The position numbers and the translations under genes are program-made. This document shows, piece after piece, positions 1 through 6,583 of a stretch of DNA of 9,969 nucleotides. Source of the stretch: Coriobacteriaceae bacterium (GTDB lineage Bacteria; Actinomycetota; Coriobacteriia; Coriobacteriales; Coriobacteriaceae); the NCBI GenBank assembly GCA_902364975.1, contig CABJFQ010000006.1, positions 1 through 9,969 of the forward strand, read 5' to 3'. A model generated the notes under the pieces. The model had not been told where the DNA came from, made no database searches, and saw nothing but the letters and a program-made list of their open reading frames with translations. Position 1 is the stretch's first letter. Every line of letters begins with the position of its first letter.

Positions 1-15
1 CTATATTTGGCTAAA

Positions 16-449
16 TTATTCCGGCGCTAACAATGCCTGGTCCAGGCTCGAGGCGATGGCGCTCACCTGGTCCTTCGAGAGCCTGGAGACGCCTATCTTC
101 TCGGCTACCCTCTGCACCTTGCGGGTGCTCGTGCCGGTGGCGTACATCTCGGCGACGGCGGCAACGAGGGCGCGGTCCACGCGCCGGTGGCGCTCGATCA
201 CGTCGTCCGGGAAGAAGCTGCCGGAGCGGAGCTTCGGGATGCGCAGCGTCAGCGTGCCGGCGCAGGTGCGAGCGACCTCTCGCGGTAGCCGTTTCGGCTG
301 TTCGCCCCGCCACCGCTCAGCTGGTCGGTCTCGGCGTCCATCGCGGCGTTCACGACCTGTTTGGCGAGTCTGGGGAGCAGCTCCCGCATGTCGATGGCGC
401 CGTCGCTGAAACGGGGCATGGCGAGTATGTCCGGCGCCGGGTCTGACAA
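16..449 (-). pseudogene. IS256-family transposase, frameshifted N-terminal remnant
   Basis: Two minus-strand frames together read as the N-terminal third of an IS256-type (mutator-type) DDE transposase. The first runs from a TTG at 447-449 and contains AIDMRELLPRLAKQVVNAAM, then NGYRERSLA, where it leaves frame. The second continues with TLRIPKLRSGSFFPDD, RHRRVDRALVAAVAEMYATG and STRKVQRVAEKIGVSRLSK. The shift lies near 266-268: restoring one base would give the expected join SLA-TCAGTLTLRIP. After residues SSLD (about position 40) the family sequence stops abruptly and seven unrelated residues lead to a TAA at 16-18. Only about 140 of the usual roughly 400 codons remain and the catalytic DDE part is missing, so no active enzyme can be made. 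The family identification is from recalled motifs; the frameshift and truncation are visible directly. It marks past transposition beside the polysaccharide genes. Confidence 0.85.
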
Positions 450-464
450 GATTTACATAGCGAT

Positions 465-556
465 CTTCGTCCTTTCCCGGAACCTGTTGTTGTGGTGATT
501 TCTGGTTCCGGGACGAAGGCCGTTTTTCGTTAAACGGGCACTAAGGGGTCACCCTT
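465..556. repeat. Three consecutive hairpins upstream of the transposase remnant
   Basis: The non-coding stretch 450-605 holds three inverted repeats in a row. The first pairs CCCGGAACC (476-484) with GGTTCCGGG (504-512) and extends, past a five-base bulge (471-475), with CTTCGT (465-470) against ACGAAG (513-518). The second is CCGTTT (520-525) with AAACGG (532-537). The third is AAGGG (543-547) with CCCTT (552-556). They lie between the start of the transposase remnant and the next gene, so they could be the subterminal structure of the old insertion sequence or terminators insulating it. I cannot identify the actual IS end. Confidence 0.55.
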
Positions 557-605
557 GCACCAACATTTTCGGCGCGATCCATGAGATTGAATTCCGCCAT
601 TCTTT

Positions 606-634
606 TTGGATGCCAATGTGCTTGCTAGTATACT
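606..634 (+). promoter_or_regulatory. Putative sigma70-type promoter of the DUF2142 gene
   Basis: TTGGAT (606-611) and TATACT (629-634) are separated by exactly 17 bases, matching four and five positions of the vegetative -35 and -10 consensus. Transcription would start near 641-643, giving a leader of about 45 bases before the ATG at 688. The -10 hexamer overlaps an inverted repeat (630-645), so binding of a regulator there would block the promoter. This is a motif-based prediction only. Confidence 0.45.
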
Positions 635-645
635 GATACCAGTAT
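630..645. repeat. Short palindrome overlapping the predicted -10 element
   Basis: ATACTG (630-635) and CAGTAT (640-645) form a perfect six-base inverted repeat around ATAC. Its position over the predicted -10 and start point is where a repressor operator could sit. Such short repeats also arise by chance in AT-rich DNA. Confidence 0.3.
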
Positions 646-677
646 TTTTAATTGCGTTCTATTAGTTTCTCGATTAT

Positions 678-682
678 AAGGA
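678..682 (+). promoter_or_regulatory. Ribosome binding site that fixes the DUF2142 start
   Basis: AAGGA at 678-682 lies five bases before the ATG at 688. The in-frame TTG at 652 lies only about 10 bases past the predicted transcription start and has no comparable Shine-Dalgarno sequence, so 688 is preferred. Confidence 0.65.
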
Positions 683-687
683 TTTTT

Positions 688-2226
688 ATGACAAGTTCCA
701 TAAGATGTAAGCCTTTATTTGTTTTGTTTGCCGTTTTTTTCGCATTCTATTCAGTCTATTGGTATCTAAATAATCCGAGATTACTTGTACTGCTTACAAT
801 TACCATCTCGTTGATTCTAATTCTTGGCCTTTGCGCTGCATATGCTAAGGTGTACCATCGTCTTAAAAGTGAATGGGTATTCTTGGCGCTGCTTATAGCA
901 TTTCTAATTATTTTTATCTTTATCTTTCCTCCGTTTACGGTTCCGGATGAAGGCCATCATTTTTTTTCAACTTATTGGATGGTTGATAGTCTTCCATTCA
1001 ATGCGCATGTGACAAATGATGGTGGTTTTCTAGTACGGGATATCGATCTTTCCCTTTATAAGGGTCGCCAGAGTAACGCCATTGACTCCTCTTCATTTGA
1101 TTCGATTATTCAGAATTATGCTCTGTTTGAGAATGGGAAGTGGACTCCATTCAATGAGTTCTCATTTAGCGTCAGTAGTGAGAACGTTTCTGCGAAAATA
1201 GGATCTATCGTTGGGCTGCAAATCGGTCTGTTTTTCGGACTTGGTGCCTATCCTGTGTTCTATATGGGGCGCATTGGTTCGGCTCTGGTTTTTTGCTTTT
1301 GTGCGTTCCAGGCATACAGGATTGCACCTAAGGGCAAATCGGTTATTGTTTTTGTTTCGCTTCTGCCTATGACGCTTCACTTGGCTGCTTCATACTCTTA
1401 TGATTCAGGAATTATTGCGTACTCGCTTTTAGTATTCGCTTGTCTAATGCGCGGTTTTTTTGGAGAGCAGAAATCAATAGGTTGTAAAGAAATCGTCATT
1501 TATTTAATTATTTCGGCGTTTTTGGCTCCGTGTAAGGTTGTTTATTCTGGGATGATATTACTTGGTTTGCTTGTGCCCCTTTCGCAGTTCCAAGATGTGA
1601 AAGTCGGACGTATCGGTAAGTGCATACTGATCTTTGCTGTTATAGCCTCCGTTCTAGTGCTGCGCATAGCATCAATGAGTACATTGGTGTCTCAGTCTTC
1701 AGATGCCTCTCGTGGCCAAGAGATCGGGCGGTTTTATACGCTCAGTGACATCATCATGCATCCAAAGAATAGCTTCGAGGTCTTTTTTAGGACATTAGAT
1801 TCCCTAGGAGATTTCTATTGGGGATCCACCTTAGGTTATTCGCTTGGATGGCTCCAGAAAAACTTGCAGTTTCCAGCCTTTTTTATGATTCCTTATTTGT
1901 TGTTTGGGTTTATTTGTTGTTTGGATTCCGAAGATGAGCCCTCTTTTCTCAGCCCCATTTGTTCCATTCTGTTTATTATCGCTTTTGCTTTGGCTGCCCT
2001 TGGTTCCATTGTATCTATGTGGTTGGGCTGGACGTTCAATTACGAGAATGTAATACAGGGTGTTCAAGGACGATATTTTCTTCCTGTTCTACCAGCTTTG
2101 TTGTTTGGGTCGAGAACGCGCTTGTTTAAATTCAACTCATCTTCGCTTTCTGTCGTCTCTTTTGGCATGTGCGTGATGAATTGTTTATATCTTATTCGTT
2201 TTATTAGTATTGCATCCTGTGTGTAG
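688..2226 (+). CDS. DUF2142-type polytopic membrane protein (GT-C-like)
   Basis: A 512-residue, very hydrophobic protein with roughly ten to twelve predicted membrane segments, the first two at about residues 10-27 and 31-53 and the third at 62-80. Straight after the third comes PPFTVPDEGHHF (81-92), the P-x-x-x-PDE-x-x-H loop I associate with the DUF2142 family. This resembles the acidic loop after the first helices of GT-C glycosyltransferases, which use polyprenyl-phosphate sugars. A second family-like segment, SLLPMTLHLAASYSYDSG, lies at about 224-241. By analogy it would act in the cytoplasmic membrane, transferring a sugar from a lipid carrier to an extracellular glycan; its substrate cannot be read from sequence. 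The ATG at 688 was chosen for its Shine-Dalgarno site. The gene is clearly more AT-rich than the rml genes, with long T runs and A/T third positions, which suggests horizontal acquisition. No good terminator follows directly. Confidence 0.8.
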   Translation: MTSSIRCKPLFVLFAVFFAFYSVYWYLNNPRLLVLLTITISLILILGLCAAYAKVYHRLKSEWVFLALLIAFLIIFIFIFPPFTVPDEGHHFFSTYWMVDSLPFNAHVTNDGGFLVRDIDLSLYKGRQSNAIDSSSFDSIIQNYALFENGKWTPFNEFSFSVSSENVSAKIGSIVGLQIGLFFGLGAYPVFYMGRIGSALVFCFCAFQAYRIAPKGKSVIVFVSLLPMTLHLAASYSYDSGIIAYSLLVFACLMRGFFGEQKSIGCKEIVIYLIISAFLAPCKVVYSGMILLGLLVPLSQFQDVKVGRIGKCILIFAVIASVLVLRIASMSTLVSQSSDASRGQEIGRFYTLSDIIMHPKNSFEVFFRTLDSLGDFYWGSTLGYSLGWLQKNLQFPAFFMIPYLLFGFICCLDSEDEPSFLSPICSILFIIAFALAALGSIVSMWLGWTFNYENVIQGVQGRYFLPVLPALLFGSRTRLFKFNSSSLSVVSFGMCVMNCLYLIRFISIASCV

Positions 2227-2254
2227 GCCTTTGCGTAATGCTCTCGGGTTTTTT

Positions 2255-2280
2255 CTGCTATCTAACAGTTTAGATAACAG
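2255..2280. repeat. AT-rich hairpin after the DUF2142 gene
   Basis: TATCTAA (2259-2265) and TTAGATA (2270-2276) pair perfectly around CAGT. After one mismatch the stem extends with CTG (2255-2257) and CAG (2278-2280). A T-rich run (2249-2254) comes before the hairpin rather than after it, so it is not a classical terminator for the upstream gene. It marks the left edge of a GC-rich islet. Confidence 0.5.
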
Positions 2281-2490
2281 GCGATGATTCGGACGCCGCA
2301 GGGTCCCCGAAAGCTATGCTTTTCCAAGCCAAGCAGAGACTTTGACCGAGCGCTGGGTTGGCATGCGAGAGGCCAACATGAGGCCGTGCCGCGGGGCGGA
2401 CCGCAGGTAGCAAAACGGCACCGGAGCCCATGTCGGGCCCGGTGCCCAAGCGCGATATCGACGGCGCAGTTTCGCGATATTCAACAGCGC
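2281..2490. other. GC-rich non-coding islet between convergent genes
   Basis: About 210 bases that are clearly richer in G+C than the AT-rich genes on both sides. Short open frames exist on both strands, but none shows a recognisable domain, good ribosome binding site or consistent codon use, so I call no gene. It contains hairpins at 2310-2322 (AAAGC/GCTTT), 2357-2377 (GTTGGC/GCCAAC) and 2417-2446. The flanks carry TAGATAA (2271-2277) and its reverse complement TTATCTA (2510-2516). It could be a mobile-element scrap, a structured RNA or simply a terminator region. Confidence 0.4.
2410..2446 (-). terminator. Putative rho-independent terminator of the GT2 gene
   Basis: GGCACCGG (2417-2424) and CCGGTGCC (2439-2446) pair perfectly. 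The stem continues inward with GCCC (2426-2429) against GGGC (2435-2438) past one bulged A, leaving the loop ATGTC. On the minus strand it is followed by GTTTTGC, a short U tract. It lies about 70 bases after the glycosyltransferase stop codon, in the right orientation to end that transcript. Confidence 0.55.
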
Positions 2491-2493
2491 CCA

Positions 2494-2511
2494 AATGAGT
2501 AAATACTCATT
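2494..2511. repeat. AT-rich perfect hairpin beside the GT2 stop codon
   Basis: AATGAGTA (2494-2501) and TACTCATT (2504-2511) are a perfect eight-base inverted repeat with a two-base spacer, ending three bases from the minus-strand stop codon (2514-2516). It has no adjoining T run, so it is more likely an mRNA 3'-end structure or element edge than a terminator alone. Confidence 0.45.
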
Positions 2512-2513
2512 AT

Positions 2514-4985
2514 CTATAAATGATAATAACGATTCGCGGGTTCCCCGACGGTGAAGTTTGGATTCATATAAGGATCGCCTTTGACGTAATACTTAGCCCA
2601 TCGATAATTCATGTACGCGACCTCTTTGTGGAAGCGAATCTGCTTCTCCGTATTGTTTTCAACGCCTCTAGAAATCGACTCGTAGTGATAGAGCTCGACT
2701 TCGGGTGTGTATACAATTAGGTCGTTGATCTCGCGTAGCTTTAAGCAAAAGTCAACGTCATTAAATGCAACTTGAAGCTCTTCCGTGAAACCTCCGACTT
2801 TCTCATATTCATCACGCTTGGTCATTATGCAAGCTGCGGTGACGGCGCTGAAGTCTTGTTGTGCATCGTTGAGTGCAAAGTAGCCCCAGTTATCCCTTGG
2901 CATGCTTTGGCAAAGATGTCCTGCCACGCCACCAGTGACGCATAAGCCCGCGTGCTGGATGGTGTTGTCGGGATAGTAGAGTTTTGCACCAACTGCGCCA
3001 ACATCCTCACGTGCGCAGATGCCAAGCATAGTCTCAATCCAATTGGGCGTAATTACCTCAGTATCGTTATTCAACAGCAAGAGATAGTCGCCCTTGGCGT
3101 GAGCAACGCCAAAGTTCATGAGCTTGGAGAAATTGAATTCGTGCTTCCAAGTTACAAGACGAACGATGTCAGGATATTTTGCTTGCAACTTATCGTAATA
3201 ATCGAACGTCTCCTTTTCTGTGCTGTTGTTTTCGATTATGACAAGCTCGAAATTGTCGTACGTTGATTTCTCAACAATTGACTTAATGCAGTTGTCCAGA
3301 ATGTTGGCGTGGTCTTTAGTTGGAATGATAATTGACACGAGTGGATGGGAATCTGGCACAGCGTAGGTTACTTTATATGTAAAGGGACGACGCGCTTGTT
3401 CGACCTTCGCATTGAGCCCAAGCCTGTCCAAATGACTCTGGACCGCTTTGATACCTGCGATAGTGGCATACGGCTTGCTATCGGCATTTGCTGCGGTGGA
3501 GGTCTCGCTTAGGCGCCAGTGATATAGAACCTTTGCAACATGATGAACTTTCCTTGCCTTTTCCACGGCGTGGAGAGTCAGATTATGATCCTGTGCTCCA
3601 TCGAACTCTTTCGTGTTCGGTTCTAGAGTGTCAAGCAGAGACTTACGGATGGTAAGCATATGGCAGATATAGTTATTGTTTCTGAGCAGATCGATATTGA
3701 AATCCGGCTTAAAGAACGGCTGCGCTAGCATTCCATCGGGCATGAGTTTATCTTCATCACAATAAAGAAGATCGACGTCATCATTGTTTTCAATTGCCTC
3801 GGCATATGAGAACAACAAGTCCGGTTCAAGAATATCGTCATGGTCAAAGAAGCTAACGAAATCACCCGAAGCGATGGCAACGCCGGCGTTTGTGTTTTCG
3901 GAAATGCCCTTATTCTCGGTAAGGTTAATTGATTTAATTCTGTTGTCGTGGGCCGTCTCCTGCTCAACGCGAGCCTTTAGTTCCTGATTGTCAGGACTTG
4001 CATTAACTAGGATGAGCTCCCAGTTTGCATAAGACTGGTTTTTTACGGATTCGGCCATATCGTTAAAGAACGAAATGGGTGTGTTGTATAGAGGGACAAT
4101 AATGCTGAACTTCGGAGCGCTGTTGAAGACGATTTTTCTCTGCTTCTCCAGAGCGCCGATAGTTGCCTTATGATCCGTGAACCATTCGGGGTATTCAGGG
4201 TCAAACTGCGCATGGGTAAAGAGAAAGTTGGTCTCCTCAAGAAGCAAGCCTAGCTTATCGGGTGTTAAGCATTCGAATGCACTGAATGATGGGTGATTTT
4301 GATCGTCAATAATAAAGTAGTAACGATCGAACGCCTTTGGCATTCGAATTGAGAGCTGCGTTTCAAGCTGCTTTTTCTCAGACGTAAATCCAACGCTTGT
4401 TACATTCGAACCGAAATTGACGATGCTCAAATCAACTTCATTGAGGGTTCGATCGAGGCAGCGAAGTTTGATTTGGGAGTCGCTACGATACGGCGTTCTC
4501 ACCGTGCACCTAAGGATGTAGTCGCTTGAATCTTCGATGCACTGCCAGAAATCAATCGTTGCCATGTCAAACTCTGAAACGTCATCGTAGTTTCGGAGTT
4601 TACTGCACATGTCAGGTTTAATTTTGTAGTTAAGGCGCGACTCCCATTTGATGTTCTTGCAATTGAGTGAAAGGGAGTCGCTGCTCAGGGTACGACCGTC
4701 TTGGCCGATTTCGCAAAACTCAATTTTGATGGTGCGGGCATCGGGATCGGGGAGTACAAGGACGTATGAGTTCGAGTCACAACCATTGTCCCGGAATTTT
4801 AGGAGGGATAAAGGTAAGCAGCGGTTGTCGTTTGTAGCCGCTTGGGCTGTTACGCTGGAGCCTTTATGGATGCCTTCAATCATAAGCTGCTGGTAGATTT
4901 TCCAGTTTCCTCTGCATACTCCGGTTGTTTCGACTCGCATTGTCTGCCTTTCGTTTGTTGGACACTGCCCATTGTACTTTTTCAT
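2514..4985 (-). CDS. Large glycosyltransferase with two GT2 domains
   Basis: An 823-residue protein with two GT-A (family 2) domains in tandem. The first begins FSIIVPLYN (293-301), has the metal-binding DHDD at 381-384 and a QDH at 465-467 near the usual catalytic position. The second begins LVSIIIPTKDH (549-559), with NND at 639-641, FNDVDFCLKLRE at 741-752 and HYES at 767-770. These features resemble rhamnosyl- and galactosyl-type polysaccharide transferases. The first 290 residues are not GT2-like and match nothing I know. No signal peptide or membrane helix is seen, so it should work at the inner face of the membrane, adding one or two sugars to a lipid-linked glycan. The neighbouring rml genes make dTDP-rhamnose a reasonable donor, but that is inference. 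The start at 4985 has GAGG eight bases upstream; Met16 (4938-4940), with AAAGG upstream, is an alternative. It is divergent from rmlA and of lower GC than it. Confidence 0.9.
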   Translation of the reverse strand: MKKYNGQCPTNERQTMRVETTGVCRGNWKIYQQLMIEGIHKGSSVTAQAATNDNRCLPLSLLKFRDNGCDSNSYVLVLPDPDARTIKIEFCEIGQDGRTLSSDSLSLNCKNIKWESRLNYKIKPDMCSKLRNYDDVSEFDMATIDFWQCIEDSSDYILRCTVRTPYRSDSQIKLRCLDRTLNEVDLSIVNFGSNVTSVGFTSEKKQLETQLSIRMPKAFDRYYFIIDDQNHPSFSAFECLTPDKLGLLLEETNFLFTHAQFDPEYPEWFTDHKATIGALEKQRKIVFNSAPKFSIIVPLYNTPISFFNDMAESVKNQSYANWELILVNASPDNQELKARVEQETAHDNRIKSINLTENKGISENTNAGVAIASGDFVSFFDHDDILEPDLLFSYAEAIENNDDVDLLYCDEDKLMPDGMLAQPFFKPDFNIDLLRNNNYICHMLTIRKSLLDTLEPNTKEFDGAQDHNLTLHAVEKARKVHHVAKVLYHWRLSETSTAANADSKPYATIAGIKAVQSHLDRLGLNAKVEQARRPFTYKVTYAVPDSHPLVSIIIPTKDHANILDNCIKSIVEKSTYDNFELVIIENNSTEKETFDYYDKLQAKYPDIVRLVTWKHEFNFSKLMNFGVAHAKGDYLLLLNNDTEVITPNWIETMLGICAREDVGAVGAKLYYPDNTIQHAGLCVTGGVAGHLCQSMPRDNWGYFALNDAQQDFSAVTAACIMTKRDEYEKVGGFTEELQVAFNDVDFCLKLREINDLIVYTPEVELYHYESISRGVENNTEKQIRFHKEVAYMNYRWAKYYVKGDPYMNPNFTVGEPANRYYHL

Positions 4986-5141
4986 TTGTTGCCTCGCTAG
5001 AAATGCAGAAAGAGTTGCGTGTTTCTGCTGTCCGATTTAAATAAGAAGACGGGGAGGTTGCTGCCGGTGCGTATAATTTAATTAACTATGCATCTGTAAT
5101 CAGCGGCTTTTGCTCAACGATTGTCAATCGAGAGGATTTTT
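4986..5141. promoter_or_regulatory. Divergent intergenic region of the GT2 gene and rmlA
   Basis: This 156-base AT-rich gap must carry the start signals of both genes. For rmlA there is a perfect -10 hexamer TATAAT at 5072-5077, though I see no good -35 at 16-18 bases. For the minus-strand gene a perfect TTGACA lies at 5127-5122 without a clear -10 partner. Two inverted repeats are present: GCAGAAA/TTTCTGC (5005-5028) in the glycosyltransferase leader, and CGATT/AATCG (5118-5130) just before the rmlA ribosome binding site. Confidence 0.4.
5131..5136 (+). promoter_or_regulatory. Ribosome binding site that fixes the rmlA start
   Basis: AGAGGA ends five bases before the ATG at 5142. The protein from that ATG begins [13 protein letters not shown], the normal N-terminus of the family. 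An in-frame TTG at 5121 would add seven residues not expected for it. Confidence 0.75.
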
Positions 5142-6041
5142 ATGAAAGGCATCATCCTCGCCGGCGGGTCCGGCACCCGCCTGTACCCGCTCACGCTCGT
5201 GACCTCCAAGCAGCTGCTGCCGGTCTACGACAAGCCCATGATCTACTACCCGCTGTCCACCCTCATGCTGGCGGGCATCCGCGACATCCTGGTCATCTCC
5301 ACGCCGACCGACCTGCCCAACTTCGAGCGCCTGCTCGGGGACGGCTCACGCTACGGCGTGAACCTTTCCTACGCCGAGCAGCCCTCGCCGGACGGCCTGG
5401 CCCAGGCCTTCACCATCGGCGAGGAGTTCATCGACGGGGAGCCGTGCGCCCTGGTGCTCGGCGACAACATCTTCTACGGCAACGGCCTGTCGCGCCACCT
5501 GACGCGCGCCGTCCAGAACGCCGAGTCGGGCCGCGCCACGGTCTTCGGCTACCACGTGGACGACCCCGAGCGCTTCGGCGTCGTGGAGTTCGACGGCGAG
5601 GGCAGGGCCGTCTCCATCGAGGAGAAGCCCGCCCAGCCCAAGAGCTCCTACGCCGTTACCGGCCTGTACTTCTACCCGGGCGATGTCGCCGCCAAGGCAC
5701 ATAGGGTGGAGCCGTCCGCGCGCGGCGAGCTGGAGATCACCACGCTCAACCAGATGTACCTGGAGGAGGGGACGCTGTCCGTCGTCACCCTCGGCCGAGG
5801 CTACGCGTGGCTGGACACCGGCACCATGGAGAGCCTGCACGAGGCCGCGGAGTTCGTCCGCGCCGTCGAGCACTCCCAGGACCTGCCCGTGTCCGTCCCC
5901 GAGGAGATCGCCTGGGAGAACGGCTGGATCACCACTGCTGAGCTCGAGGAGGCCGCCAAGGCCTACGGCAAGTCGGTCTACGGGCAGCACCTGAAGAAGG
6001 TCGCCGCCGGCGAGATCGTCAACAGCCCGCGCGAGTACTAG
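5142..6041 (+). CDS. rmlA: Glucose-1-phosphate thymidylyltransferase
   Basis: A 299-residue cytoplasmic enzyme that joins dTTP and glucose-1-phosphate to give dTDP-glucose and pyrophosphate, the first and feedback-controlled step of dTDP-L-rhamnose synthesis. The nucleotide-binding signature [11 protein letters not shown] is at 8-18, and [11 protein letters not shown] at 23-33. The metal-binding Asp108 lies in LGDNIFYG (106-113). The sugar-site segments EEKP (160-163), TGLYFY (173-178), GELEIT (195-200) and WLDTGT (223-228) are all intact. Length is typical of the family (about 290-300). The third codon position is almost always G or C, unlike the preceding glycosyltransferase and the following gene pair. 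A terminator follows 20 bases after the stop, so it is probably transcribed apart from rmlB, although all the rml genes point the same way. Confidence 0.97.
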   Translation: MKGIILAGGSGTRLYPLTLVTSKQLLPVYDKPMIYYPLSTLMLAGIRDILVISTPTDLPNFERLLGDGSRYGVNLSYAEQPSPDGLAQAFTIGEEFIDGEPCALVLGDNIFYGNGLSRHLTRAVQNAESGRATVFGYHVDDPERFGVVEFDGEGRAVSIEEKPAQPKSSYAVTGLYFYPGDVAAKAHRVEPSARGELEITTLNQMYLEEGTLSVVTLGRGYAWLDTGTMESLHEAAEFVRAVEHSQDLPVSVPEEIAWENGWITTAELEEAAKAYGKSVYGQHLKKVAAGEIVNSPREY

Positions 6042-6061
6042 CGCCAGCTTGTTTTCTTTTA

Positions 6062-6093
6062 GGGGTCACCGTTTATCTGGTGGCCCCTTTCGT
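6062..6093 (+). terminator. Rho-independent terminator of rmlA
   Basis: GGGGTCACC (6062-6070) pairs with GGTGGCCCC (6079-6087), nine base pairs with one G-U wobble, around an eight-base loop. A U-rich tail, TTTCGTT, follows at once. It separates rmlA from the downstream two-gene module. Confidence 0.75.
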
Positions 6094-6126
6094 TATGATT
6101 ACGTTGACCATAAAGATAATATGATT

Positions 6127-6131
6127 GGGAG
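6127..6131 (+). promoter_or_regulatory. Ribosome binding site supporting a GTG start
   Basis: GGGAG at 6127-6131 lies five bases before the GTG at 6137. It overlaps the other in-frame candidates (TTG 6125, GTG 6131), which therefore lack a usable site of their own. Confidence 0.55.
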
Positions 6132-6136
6132 TGGAT

Positions 6137-6574
6137 GTGTTAAGCGTCTACTTTGGCGATATGCCAGAAGCGATTTACAACACAGCGACATATTTCAAAA
6201 ACTCTTACCGGTCTACTTGGATTACGGATCCCTATGCAGTCTCGATAATTAAAGATGTCGATCGATCGGATGTTGTCTCCGAAAACGTTATCGAAAGCCC
6301 CGTGCTTGGATCCATCTCCCCACTCCAGCTTTCTGGTGGCGTGAAAACGCTGCTGCTTATGAGATTTGATCGTAAGCATATTTTTAACGCCTCTACCTGT
6401 GGTGACAACTGTGCCAAGTGGATTCTTGACATGGCGAAAGACCGCAAGCTCGTTGTGAATCTCTATCATGTGATGGACTTTGGTCGCGAGGATTTTAAAA
6501 TTAAAGTCGTGAATAGCGGCCGAATCGTTCACAACATGGCCGAATTGATTCACGAGTCGATTCCGTATCTGTAG
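6137..6574 (+). CDS. DUF4869 domain-containing protein
   Basis: A 145-residue soluble protein if it starts at the GTG at 6137. It matches what I recall of the DUF4869 family from its beginning (MLSVYFGDMPEAIYNTATYF) through SPVLGSISPLQLSGGVKTLL to FNASTCGDNCAKWILDMA. No catalytic motif, membrane segment or signal peptide is evident and the function of the family is unknown to me. The GTG was chosen because a Shine-Dalgarno site lies five bases upstream and because the family begins at this residue; a TTG at 6125 or GTG at 6131 would add four or two residues. The ATPase gene begins only nine bases after its stop codon, so the two are almost surely one transcript and probably work together. An AT-rich stretch with TAATAT (6117-6122) upstream could hold their promoter. 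Its GC content is intermediate, lower than the rml genes around it. Confidence 0.8.
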   Translation: MLSVYFGDMPEAIYNTATYFKNSYRSTWITDPYAVSIIKDVDRSDVVSENVIESPVLGSISPLQLSGGVKTLLLMRFDRKHIFNASTCGDNCAKWILDMAKDRKLVVNLYHVMDFGREDFKIKVVNSGRIVHNMAELIHESIPYL

Positions 6575-6583
6575 GTACTGCTT

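Noticed and set aside
652..687. TTG start adding 12 residues to the DUF2142 protein
   Set aside because: No Shine-Dalgarno site near 652, and the ATG at 688 has a good one.
2270..2502. Two overlapping short open frames on opposite strands in the GC-rich islet
   Set aside because: No ribosome binding sites, no family resemblance and conflicting strands; treated as non-coding.
5346..5990. Minus-strand open frame within rmlA
   Set aside because: A GC-driven mirror frame; the plus strand carries all thymidylyltransferase motifs.
6102..6122. TTGACC followed by TAATAT before the DUF4869 gene as a promoter
   Set aside because: The two hexamers are only about seven to eight bases apart, too close for sigma70; only the AT-rich nature of the stretch supports a promoter here.
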